Positions 36,074-44,288 of a stretch of DNA of 64,000 bases are shown one piece after another. The notes under the pieces are model-generated. The model ran no database searches. It saw only the letters and a list, made by a program, of their open reading frames with translations, and was not told where the DNA came from. The translations under genes and the position numbers were made by a program. This stretch comes from Acidipila sp. EB88 (GTDB taxonomy: Bacteria > Acidobacteriota > Terriglobia > Terriglobales > Acidobacteriaceae). The stretch spans positions 310,001 to 374,000 of the forward strand of contig NZ_QWEV01000005.1 of NCBI RefSeq assembly GCF_003858395.1, given 5' to 3'. Numbering within the stretch: the first letter of the stretch is position 1; each line of letters begins with the position of its first letter.

Positions 36074-36291
36074 GAGCGAGACAGGCGCGGAATGCCCCGC
36101 GCAGCATGGGGCAAAAGCGTGTTCCTAACGACGGGTCGCTCGCCGCCTCGCCTGAGCGGCCGCGACCGGCCGTATCGCCGAGGCAGGCGTCAGGCAGCGG
36201 ATGAGCAGCAGGCGGGCGGCCTAGCGGCACGGGCAGTCCGATGCGTCAAGCGGCCCACGATGCGCTAGACGGGTAGAGTGCGTCCGTCGGA

Positions 36292-36649
36292 TCAGGCGGG
36301 CTGCCACACTTCGACGCGATTGCCTTCGGGGTCGGTGAACCACCCGAAGTGGCCGAACTCGTACTGTTCGCGCCTCGAATCGATGGGGATGCCGGCGGCG
36401 GCAAGGCGGTCCAGGATGGCGGCGAGATCGTCAACCCGAAAGTTGAACATGGCAGGTTGCGCGGTTGGGAAATAGTCGTTGCCACGGGAGAACAGGGCGA
36501 TTGCGAACTCCGCCTCCGGTGGCGCCTTGGGAAAGACGAAGCCGGCCGGACCGTGTTCGAGGCCGAGGTGCTCGGCATACCAGGAGTACGGGACCTTGGG
36601 GTTCTCTGCGCGCAAAAAACACACCGCCAAAGCCGGTGATCTTCGCCAT
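36292..36649 (-). pseudogene. VOC (glyoxalase/bleomycin-resistance) protein with a frameshift
   Basis: Read from ATG 36649 (preceded by AGGAGG), the first codons give MAKITGFGGVFF, the usual VOC start. After the T6 run (A6 on the plus strand, 36614-36619) the matching frame is the one shifted by one base: FLRAENPKVPYSWYAEHLGLEHG and on to GWFTDPEGNRVEVWQPA at 36294. Removing one T joins both parts into a normal ~118-residue VOC protein. It is therefore a recent frameshift, a slippage-expressed gene, or a sequencing error in a homopolymer. Family members are metal-dependent small-molecule enzymes or binding proteins. It sits alone between WecB-type and GT2 genes. Confidence 0.75.
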
Positions 36650-36752
36650 CGTTGCCTCCTCAGGAGTGCGGGATGCAATGCACAGGGAACTTGTACCCAT
36701 CCCGCGATATCTCTCCACTGCAATCTGCGTGTATCCCGGGCCATACGGCCGG

Positions 36753-37874
36753 TCAGGCGGGGCGGCGGTGGGCGGATGGCACGGGGCGAACGAGGTCCCG
36801 CAGGCGACGGCGGGTCTGCTGCGGCAACACCAGGAAGACCACGAGTGGTACGAGGTTGGCGAGGCGCACCGGTGCGACCGTGAGGGCGAGGCGGAGCAGC
36901 GCGAATCGCTCCAGCCAGGGCATACCCTGGGCCTGTGCCGCGCACTCGGTCGCGAAGAATGCAGACAGGGCTTTGGGCGTGAAGAGATGGCGGCGCTGCA
37001 ACGCCCAGTTGGCGGAAAGGTGCCAGTCGCGAACGCGTCCGACGCTTTGGCGCTCCCCTTCCACGTGGAAGACCACGAGCGGGGTGGTGCCGACGCAGCG
37101 GATGGCCACGCTGGGGTCAGCGGCGGCGCGCAGCAGCCAGTCCCAGTCCTGGTGCTTGCGCAGGCCCGGGGTAAACGGTAGGCGCAGCAGCAGCCGGCGC
37201 GGGATCAGCAGGGTCGAGGTCTGGAGCAGCGCGTCGCCGTAGCGCCAGCCGCGGCGGCAGAAAAGGTACTCGGCCAGGGGCTCGGCAGGGTCGTAGGGCA
37301 GACGCGGCCACTGTTCTTCCCACTGGGGGCTGCGGGCGAGCACGGGGCAGCTGAGCACGACATCCTGGCTGGCCGCGAAGTTGCCTCCGGAGGTTGCCGC
37401 AGTCAGACCAGCCACCGCAGCACGGGAATCCCTCGATGCAGCCAGATCATTCGCCGCAGCCGGGTGAGGCCTTGCATCCGGCTCACGTGCCGCAGCCGGA
37501 GCATGAGCCCCGGGCGTGTCAGGGTGCTCGAGGGCGTCGAAGTACTCCAGTTGCGCGGCCAGTTTGCCTGGCAGCCAGAGGTCGTCGTCGTCCAGGAAGG
37601 CGATCCAGTCACCGGAGGCAGCGCGGACGCCGGTGTTGCGGGCTTCGCCGCCGCCGACCGAGGCCAGCAGGGGCAGCACCCGGAGCCGCGGATCGTGGAT
37701 GCAGTCGAGCACGACCTGCGAAGAGAGGCTGAGATGGCCGCTGGATTCGGGGCCGTCGATGACCACGATGACCTCCATGGGGGCGTGGGTCTGCGCCAGG
37801 GCGCTCGCAACGGCGAGCCGGACCATGGCAGCGCGGTTGCACGTGGGGATAACAACGCTGACGCGGTGGCGCAT
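36753..37874 (-). CDS. Glycosyltransferase family 2
   Basis: 373 residues. The GT-A core is VSVVIPTCNRAAMVRLAV, VIVVIDGPESSGHL, EARNTGVRAASGDWIAFLDDDDLWLPGKLAAQL (metal site DDDD, about residue 97) and, after an Ala/Pro/Arg-rich insertion of about 55 residues, LLQTSTLLIPRRLLLRLPF with the GLRKHQDWDWLLRA acceptor-side motif. The C terminus has a hydrophobic patch (LANLVPLVVFLVLP). The ATG at 37874 has GGAG upstream. The unusually long low-complexity insertion is an Ala-rich segment of the same frame, not a frameshift. Target unknown. Confidence 0.88.
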   Translation of the reverse strand: MRHRVSVVIPTCNRAAMVRLAVASALAQTHAPMEVIVVIDGPESSGHLSLSSQVVLDCIHDPRLRVLPLLASVGGGEARNTGVRAASGDWIAFLDDDDLWLPGKLAAQLEYFDALEHPDTPGAHAPAAAREPDARPHPAAANDLAASRDSRAAVAGLTAATSGGNFAASQDVVLSCPVLARSPQWEEQWPRLPYDPAEPLAEYLFCRRGWRYGDALLQTSTLLIPRRLLLRLPFTPGLRKHQDWDWLLRAAADPSVAIRCVGTTPLVVFHVEGERQSVGRVRDWHLSANWALQRRHLFTPKALSAFFATECAAQAQGMPWLERFALLRLALTVAPVRLANLVPLVVFLVLPQQTRRRLRDLVRPVPSAHRRPA

Positions 37875-38030
37875 GGATCGAAGCTCCGTGCGGGCGGTGC
37901 CCGGGAATATGCTTGCTGTGCGGGGTGTTGCCTGCAGGTTAAGCGATGGACGCGAAACACAAGGCAGCCGCGCGCGCCGGCAGGTACACCGAGGTAAGCG
38001 GATGGGAATGACAGAGAACGAGGCGGGCGA

Positions 38031-39467
38031 GTGACCGGGGCGAAGGCGGGTGCGCCGAGCCGCGTCGCGGTGGTGGGGTCTGGCCCGAACGGACTGGCGG
38101 CCGCGCTGGTGATGGCGCACGCGGGCTTCCAGACCGAGGTGCTGGAAGCCCAAGCGACGCTGGGTGGCGCATGCCGCACGCTGCCGCTGACGCTGCCCGG
38201 CTTCCGGCATGATTTTGGCTCGGCGGTGCACCCGCTGGCAGCCGGCTCGCCGTTTCTGCGGCAGCTGCCGCTGGAGAAGCACGGACTGCGTTGGCTGCAC
38301 CATGAGGCGCCGCTGGCGCATCCGCTGGCGGACGAAACGGCAGTGGTGCTGGAGCGGAGCCTGGACTCGACAGTGAAGGACCTGGGCCCGGATGGGGCCG
38401 CGTGGCGGCGCATGGTGGGGCCGTTGGTGGAGCACTGGGACGAGATGGTGCCGGATTTGTTACAGCCGCTGTTGCGCATTCCGAGACACCCATTGTGGCT
38501 GGCGCGCTTTGGATTGTTTGCGGCGCAGCCGGCGCGCCTGCTGGCCGACACGATGTTCAAAACAGAGCGGGCGCGAGCCTTGTTTGCGGGGCTGGCGGCA
38601 CACTCGTTCCTGTCGCTGGACGCGCCGTTTTCAGCAGCGGTGGCGCTGGTGCTGGGCGCGGCAGCGCACGCGGTGGGCTGGCCGATTCCGGAGGGCGGCG
38701 CGGGCAGCATCACTGGGGCCATGGCGAGCCTGCTCGCGGACTGGGGTGGGGCCGTGGAGTTGAACCGCGAGGTGCGGTCGCTCGACTCCCTGGGGGGCCG
38801 GTATGAAGCAATTACGTTCTTCGACACGACTCCGGGGCAGATGCGCAGGCTTGCGGGCGATCGCTTTCCGGCGAGTTACGCGCGCAAGCTGGCGCGGTTC
38901 CGGCCGGGACCGGCGGCGTTCAAGGTGGACTATGCACTGAGCGAACCGATTCCCTGGACAGCGGCCGGATGCCGCAGGGCGTCTACCGTGCACCTGGGCG
39001 GAACGCTGGGCGAGATTGCACGATCGGAACGGCGGATGCTGCGCGGCGAGCGCACCGACGACCCGTACGTGCTGGTGGCGCAGCCGACGCTGCGGGACCC
39101 CACCCGCGCGCCCGCAGACAGGCACGTGGCCTGGGCGTACTGCCATGTGCCGCATGGCTCGCAGGTGGATGCCGTCGAGGCGATCGAGGCGCAGATGGAG
39201 CGGTTCGCACCGGGGTTCCGCGAGTGCGTGCTGCATCGCAGCGTAGCTTCGCCGCGCACGCTCGAGGCAGGCGACGCGAACCTTCAAGGCGGCGACATCA
39301 GCGGGGGCGCGATGGATATTGTGCAGCAACTATTTCGACCGACGCTGCGCGCGTATCGGACCCCGGACCCGCTGCTGTTTCTTTGCTCTTCGTCCACGCC
39401 GCCAGGCGCGGGCGTGCACGGGATGTGCGGCTACAACGCGGCGAACGCGGCGTTGCGGCGCTGGTAG
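38031..39467 (+). CDS. FAD-dependent amine-oxidase-type/phytoene desaturase-like oxidoreductase
   Basis: 478 residues. The dinucleotide-binding motif is VGSGPNGLAAA with the following E (LEAQATLGGACRT) in the first ~40 residues. The FAD-contacting C-terminal motif includes the CGYNAANAALRRW end. A hydrophobic/Arg-rich middle holds the substrate domain. It belongs to the NAD(P)/FAD oxidoreductases related to PYROXD2 and carotenoid desaturases. The GTG at 38031 is the only suitable start and no clear ribosome site is visible. It diverges from the GT2 gene. Substrate unknown; no carotenoid genes are nearby. Confidence 0.85.
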   Translation: MTGAKAGAPSRVAVVGSGPNGLAAALVMAHAGFQTEVLEAQATLGGACRTLPLTLPGFRHDFGSAVHPLAAGSPFLRQLPLEKHGLRWLHHEAPLAHPLADETAVVLERSLDSTVKDLGPDGAAWRRMVGPLVEHWDEMVPDLLQPLLRIPRHPLWLARFGLFAAQPARLLADTMFKTERARALFAGLAAHSFLSLDAPFSAAVALVLGAAAHAVGWPIPEGGAGSITGAMASLLADWGGAVELNREVRSLDSLGGRYEAITFFDTTPGQMRRLAGDRFPASYARKLARFRPGPAAFKVDYALSEPIPWTAAGCRRASTVHLGGTLGEIARSERRMLRGERTDDPYVLVAQPTLRDPTRAPADRHVAWAYCHVPHGSQVDAVEAIEAQMERFAPGFRECVLHRSVASPRTLEAGDANLQGGDISGGAMDIVQQLFRPTLRAYRTPDPLLFLCSSSTPPGAGVHGMCGYNAANAALRRW

Positions 39468-39622
39468 CCGAGCCGCATGGCCGATGCTGCGGGAGAGAAT
39501 GCAGGCGGCGTGTAAATAAATCGTGAATGCTCTGAAACGAAACAGCAACTATGCCCGTCCAAACGCTGACTTAAGCAGCGGTGCCAGTGGGCCGGCAGTG
39601 AGCTAGTGGCACAGGAGGGCTT

Positions 39623-42445
39623 TTGCAGCGAAGACGCCTTGGAACTCTCGCCCTGTTCACAGCACACACCGTCCTGCTGGTTTCCGGGAGCCTTGTGCCC
39701 CCCGCGTATGCGGAGGAAGCTGCACAGAAGCTGTCGCTGTCGGGCAGCGTCAAGGACCCGAGCGGCGCGATCGTACCCGGTGCGCTGGTGGAGATCACGG
39801 ATGCGCAGGGCAAGCGCTCCACGACGACGGCGGATGCGGCGGGCGTGTACCGCTTTGCGGAGCTGGCGGATGGCACGTACACGGTTGCTGTCTCGGCCGG
39901 CGGTTTTGCCACCAACACCGTTACAGGTTTGCAGGTGAGCGCCTCCAGGCCGGTGCTGCTGAATGTGACACTGCAGATTGAAACCGCGCGGCAGGATGTG
40001 CAGGTCACGCCAGGGGGCGCGACGGACACGGCGCCGGACCGCAATGCGGATGCGATCTCGATCAGCGGATCCGCGCTGGACATGCTCTCGACCGATACCG
40101 GCATGATGCAGCAGCAGTTGCAGGCGATGGCGGGCGCGACGGGCGATAGCGGGAGTGCATCGCTGTACGTGGATGGATTTTCCAACGGCAAGATGCCGCC
40201 CAGGAGTACGATTCGCGAGATCCGCATCAACCAGAACCCTTACTCGGCGGAGTACGAGGAGCAGGGTGGAGGCCGGATCGAGATCTTTACGAAGCCGGGC
40301 ACGGACAAGCTGCATGCGGAGGTGACCGCGTATGGAACGGACTCATCGTTCGACTCGCAGAACCCGTTTGCGACGGAGCCGCAGCCGTTTCACACGTGGA
40401 ACCTGGAGGCTGACTCAAACGGACCGCTGGGGAAGAAAACTTCGTTCCTTGCGGGGATTCGCCTGAATCATGCGGCCAACGTGTCAGTGGTGAACGCCGT
40501 GACGCTGGACAACAACAACAACCAGACACCGCTGGAGGCAGTGGTGGATTCGCCGACGGACTACAACGGGTTGTCGGTCAAGATCGACCGGCAGATCAGC
40601 ACCAGCAACACGCTGACGGCGCGGGTGGACTACGGGCACCAGAACCAGCAGAACTCTTCGGTTGGCCAGCTGCAGTTGGCGTCCCAGGGCTTCGGGCTGG
40701 TGAACAACTTCACGATTCTGCAGATGAGCGACTCGCAGATCTACGGGCCCAAGATTGTGAACGATACGCGCTTCCAGTATCAGCGGGCGCGCTCCACGCA
40801 GGACCCGGTGAGCACGGCGGCGGCGCTGGTGGTGCAAGGCGCATTCACCGGCGGCGGCAGCGCGCTGGGGCACATCACCGACAATACCGACCAGTACGAG
40901 TTACAGAACTACGCGACGTTCGACCTGGGCAAGCACTTTGTGCGCGCCGGGATACGGCAGCGTATTGGTCGCGATGCGAACAGTTCGACGGCCAACTACA
41001 ACGGCGAGTACATCTTCTCAACGCTGGGGGCGTACCAGGCAGCGGAGCAGCAGATCGCGGCGGGCGCGACCACGGTGGCGGGTGCAAGCCAGTTCAACAT
41101 CACCACCGGCGACCCCGCGGCGACGGTGCTGCTGGCGGACACGGGGCTCTTTGCCGAGGATAGCTGGAAGATCACGAGGAAGTTTACGGCCACCTATGGA
41201 CTGCGCTTCGAGACGCAGAATCACATCACGGACGAGCACGACTTTGCGCCGCGGCTTGCGGCTACCTACAACATCGGCGGCGATGGCAAGAAGCCGCCGC
41301 TGTTTGCGCTGCAGATGGGCTTCGGCGTGTTCTACACGCGGTTCCCGATCGCGGACCTGCTGCAGGCGACTCGACTGAATGGCGTGTCGCAGTCGCAGTA
41401 TGTGCTGACCAACCCGGTGACGTATCCGCAGATACCGGCGGCGAGTGCGTTGCAGGGTGTGGGGCAGGTGCCGCCGACGCTGTACCGCATCGGCAGCACG
41501 TACCGCTCGCCGTATCTGCTGTATCCGAGTGTGAGCCTGGAGCACTCGTTCCACGGGGGCAGCCAGCTTTCCTTCGGATATCGAGGATCGCGCGGAGAGC
41601 ACCTGTTGTTGCAGCACAACATCAACGCGCCACTGCCCGGCACGTATAACCCCGCGGTGCCGACGAGCGGGGTGCGGCCGTTCGGCACGCTGCAGAACAT
41701 CAACCAGTACGACACGGAAGGCGTGTCCAACAGGAACCGTCTGTTTGTGAACGGGCATGTGCACACCAAGCCGCTGGAGGTTTTCGCGAACTACACCTTC
41801 GGCTATGCGCGGTCGGACACGAGTGGCGGCTTCCCGATGAACCAGTACGATGCGCGTGCGGATTATGGAAGGGACAGCTGGGACCCGCGCAATCGTTTGT
41901 TCCTGGGAGAGTTTCACCACATGCCGGGCGGGGTGAGCGGCGGCTTTTTCATGATTGCGCAGACGGGTACGCCGTTCGACATCGTGCTGGGCAACGATCT
42001 GAACGGGGATAGCCAGTTCAACGACCGGCCGTCTTTTGCCACGGACCTGACGCGGGCCAGCGTGGTGCGCACGCAGTACGGCAACTTCGATACCGCCCCG
42101 ATTGCCGGGCAGAAGATCATTCCGCACAACTATGGCAACGGGCCGGGCGTGCTGTTGCTCAACACGTACTGGGAGAAGAGCTTCGCGTTCGGGCCGAGGC
42201 TTCAGCCGGGGCCGGATGATCCGAAACCGGTGCTGAAGGCGGGGCAGAAACCACCGGAGCTGCCGCAGAAGTATGCGTTCACCGCGTCGGTCGAGGCGGA
42301 GAACCTGTTGAACCACGTGAACCCTTCGCCACCGGTTGGCACGCTTGGCTCGGCGCTGTTCGGCAAGTCGAATGCGCTGAATCAGAACTACACGCAGGGC
42401 TCGGCGAATCGGCAGATTATGTTTATTGCCAAGTTCAGCTTCTAA
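39623..42445 (+). CDS. TonB-dependent receptor with N-terminal carboxypeptidase-regulatory domain (Oar-like)
   Basis: 940 residues. A signal peptide (LALFTAHTVLLVSGSLVPPAYA) precedes a CarboxypepD_reg-like domain (about 38-118, LSLSGSVKDPSGAIVPGALV, followed by GVYRFAELADGTYTV). A weak plug-like region comes next (QLQAMAGATGD, then LYVDGFSNGKMPPRSTIREIRIN and EEQGGGRIEIFTKPG), then a large beta-barrel ending in the aromatic MFIAKFSF. This architecture is characteristic of Acidobacteriota and related groups, and the ligand (often a complex carbohydrate or peptide) is not known. The start is TTG 39623, with AGGAGG (39613-39618) four bases before it and no ATG nearby. A GH43 gene follows. Confidence 0.9.
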   Translation: MQRRRLGTLALFTAHTVLLVSGSLVPPAYAEEAAQKLSLSGSVKDPSGAIVPGALVEITDAQGKRSTTTADAAGVYRFAELADGTYTVAVSAGGFATNTVTGLQVSASRPVLLNVTLQIETARQDVQVTPGGATDTAPDRNADAISISGSALDMLSTDTGMMQQQLQAMAGATGDSGSASLYVDGFSNGKMPPRSTIREIRINQNPYSAEYEEQGGGRIEIFTKPGTDKLHAEVTAYGTDSSFDSQNPFATEPQPFHTWNLEADSNGPLGKKTSFLAGIRLNHAANVSVVNAVTLDNNNNQTPLEAVVDSPTDYNGLSVKIDRQISTSNTLTARVDYGHQNQQNSSVGQLQLASQGFGLVNNFTILQMSDSQIYGPKIVNDTRFQYQRARSTQDPVSTAAALVVQGAFTGGGSALGHITDNTDQYELQNYATFDLGKHFVRAGIRQRIGRDANSSTANYNGEYIFSTLGAYQAAEQQIAAGATTVAGASQFNITTGDPAATVLLADTGLFAEDSWKITRKFTATYGLRFETQNHITDEHDFAPRLAATYNIGGDGKKPPLFALQMGFGVFYTRFPIADLLQATRLNGVSQSQYVLTNPVTYPQIPAASALQGVGQVPPTLYRIGSTYRSPYLLYPSVSLEHSFHGGSQLSFGYRGSRGEHLLLQHNINAPLPGTYNPAVPTSGVRPFGTLQNINQYDTEGVSNRNRLFVNGHVHTKPLEVFANYTFGYARSDTSGGFPMNQYDARADYGRDSWDPRNRLFLGEFHHMPGGVSGGFFMIAQTGTPFDIVLGNDLNGDSQFNDRPSFATDLTRASVVRTQYGNFDTAPIAGQKIIPHNYGNGPGVLLLNTYWEKSFAFGPRLQPGPDDPKPVLKAGQKPPELPQKYAFTASVEAENLLNHVNPSPPVGTLGSALFGKSNALNQNYTQGSANRQIMFIAKFSF

Positions 42446-42503
42446 ATGAGCTAGTGACAGTTACATTCAAGACTCAACGGCAAGACCGCCTGCGCGGCTG
42501 ACG

Positions 42504-42528
42504 GCCACTTCGTGGCGGATCTTTCTTT
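42504..42528 (+). terminator. Possible terminator after the TonB-dependent receptor
   Basis: GCCAC (42504-42508) and GTGGC (42512-42516) form a short 5-bp stem with a three-base loop, followed by the T-rich GGATCTTTCTTT. Weak, by pattern only. It lies about 60 bp after the receptor stop. Confidence 0.35.
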
Positions 42529-42608
42529 AAAGGGCGTTCAGGGCCGCTTAGAATGGTGGGCAGTGGTGGCGGAAACTGCTGCCTGCGCTTGAATCTCTCT
42601 TACTGGAT

Positions 42609-43700
42609 GTGCCCGTGTTGCGAGTGTCTCGGCTTTTGAGTGGTGCTGTGGTGGTAGCGGCTTCCCTGCTGTGTGGAACCAGCGGGTGGGCGCAGGCGAG
42701 TGCCAACCTTGCGAAGTTTGGCTGGTATGCGGATCCCGAGGTGCATATCTTCGGTGGCGCGTACTGGATCTATCCGACGTCATCGAACCCGGCACCGGCA
42801 AGCGGCGAGCATCGCACGTTCAACGCGCTGCAGCAGCAGTTGCGCGGGCGGCCGGTGGTGCACCCGGTGTACCTGCTGCATACGTCGCTGGACGCGTTTC
42901 GCTCGACCGACCTGGTGCATTGGCAGAAGCAAGCGGATGTGCTGGATGTGAAGAACGTGGGCTGGGCGGCGTATGCGATCTGGGCGCCTTCGGCGATCGA
43001 GCTGAACGGGAAGTATTACCTGTTCTTTGCGGCCAACGATATCCAGAAGAACGACACGAACCCGGGCGGGATCGGCGTGGCGGTAAGTGACAAGCCAGGT
43101 GGGCCGTTTGTGGATGCGCTGGGCAAGCCGCTGATCGGCGCATTTCACAACGGGGCGCAGCCGATCGATCCCATGGTTTACAAGGATGACGATGGCTCGA
43201 TTTACCTGTACTACGGAGGCCAGGGGCACTGCAACGTGGCCAAGCTTTCGGCGGATCTGAAGCAGGTGATCCCGATGAAAGATGGCTCGCTATATCGCGA
43301 GATCACGCCGGAGCATTACGTGGAAGGCCCGTTCATGCTGAAGCGTAAGGGCGTGTACTACTTCATGTGGTCGGAAGGTGACTGGGGCGGGTCGAGCTAC
43401 GGGGTGGCGTATGCCAAAAGCACGAGCCCGACCGGGCCGTTCGTGCGCGTAGGCAAAATCCTGCAGACGGACCCCGCGGTCGCGAACGGGCCGGGGCACC
43501 ACTCGGTGCTGCAGATACCGGGCACGGACGAGTGGTACATCGTGTATCACCGGCACCCGCTGGGGACGACCGGGCCGAACGAGCGCGTGCTGGCGATCGA
43601 TCGGATGGTGTTTGACGCGCACGGCGATATTGAGCCGGTGAAGATGACGATGCAGGGCGCGGGGCCGCTGCCCGTAGCCGGGGCGGCGCGGAAGCACTAA
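42609..43700 (+). CDS. Glycoside hydrolase family 43 (secreted)
   Basis: 363 residues. The N-terminal signal peptide (LLSGAVVVAASLLCGTSGWAQ) predicts export. The five-bladed propeller carries the GH43 catalytic set: Asp in YADPEVH (general base), Asp in PIDPMVY (pKa modulator) and Glu in YVEGPFML (general acid). Members hydrolyse arabinan, arabinoxylan or xylan side chains. It is a short GH43 without an accessory carbohydrate-binding domain. The GTG at 42609 is used; ATG is not available in frame. Being 164 bp downstream of the TonB receptor on the same strand, it may act on the polymer imported by that receptor. Confidence 0.9.
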   Translation: MPVLRVSRLLSGAVVVAASLLCGTSGWAQASANLAKFGWYADPEVHIFGGAYWIYPTSSNPAPASGEHRTFNALQQQLRGRPVVHPVYLLHTSLDAFRSTDLVHWQKQADVLDVKNVGWAAYAIWAPSAIELNGKYYLFFAANDIQKNDTNPGGIGVAVSDKPGGPFVDALGKPLIGAFHNGAQPIDPMVYKDDDGSIYLYYGGQGHCNVAKLSADLKQVIPMKDGSLYREITPEHYVEGPFMLKRKGVYYFMWSEGDWGGSSYGVAYAKSTSPTGPFVRVGKILQTDPAVANGPGHHSVLQIPGTDEWYIVYHRHPLGTTGPNERVLAIDRMVFDAHGDIEPVKMTMQGAGPLPVAGAARKH

Positions 43701-43790
43701 GATTCGTCCTGGTGCAGGGCGGTCTGGATCGCGACTCGCCGGGCGGGGCGAAAGCAGCCGGGTCCGGCCGCCTGCTCGCGGTGGGTGCGC

Positions 43791-44216
43791 ATGTTTGTAA
43801 GTCTGACCCGGTTACGACTACGGTCTGTCCGGTTTGTGCCCGGGTTCATGCTGCATGCGGTGCAGGCCAACCAGCAGGTAAGCCGTGCAGCCGGGTTTCA
43901 AAAGGGCGTGTTGCTGTGGGATCGACGCTGGTGCTTCTGGACGATGACCGGATGGGACAGCCAGGAGAGCATGCGAGCGTTTATGACCAGCGGCGCGCAC
44001 CGGAAGGCGATGCCGCGCCTGATGGAGTGGTGCGACGAAGCCTCGGTGGCGCACTGGGTGCAGGATGAAGCGGCGCTGCCGGAGTGGACGGAGGCGGACC
44101 GCAGGATGCGCGAGAGTGGGCGCGCGTCCAAGGTGCGACAGCCCAGTGCGCGGCATGCGGGGTTGCAGTACGACGCTCCGCGAACCACAGCGACTGGATC
44201 GATTCCAAAAGCCTGA
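43791..44216 (+). CDS. Small monooxygenase-fold protein (DUF3291/ABM-like)
   Basis: 141 residues. The N-terminal ~95 residues look like the ferredoxin-like fold of antibiotic-biosynthesis-monooxygenase or DUF3291 proteins: FVSLTRLRLRSVRFVPGFM, then GVLLWDRRWCFWTMTGWDSQESMRAFMTSGAHRKAMP and LMEWCDEASVAHW. Such proteins are heme-free oxygenases or dimeric binding proteins. The tail after ~105 is Arg/Ser-rich and probably disordered. ATG 43791 is preferred, with a GTG two codons earlier possible. The fold assignment is tentative and the function is unknown. Confidence 0.55.
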   Translation: MFVSLTRLRLRSVRFVPGFMLHAVQANQQVSRAAGFQKGVLLWDRRWCFWTMTGWDSQESMRAFMTSGAHRKAMPRLMEWCDEASVAHWVQDEAALPEWTEADRRMRESGRASKVRQPSARHAGLQYDAPRTTATGSIPKA

Positions 44217-44288
44217 GCAGGTGCTTGGAGGGCAATTGCCCGCCCTGCGGACGCTCGTTGCCCGGGGCAAGCGGCAGACCGCTGCTGC

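Noticed and set aside
36074-36291. Short inverted repeat near 36090-36115 (TGCCCC/GGGGCA) as a terminator of the WecB-type gene
   Set aside because: Only a 6-bp stem and no T-run on the plus strand; could be chance in a G/C-rich gap.
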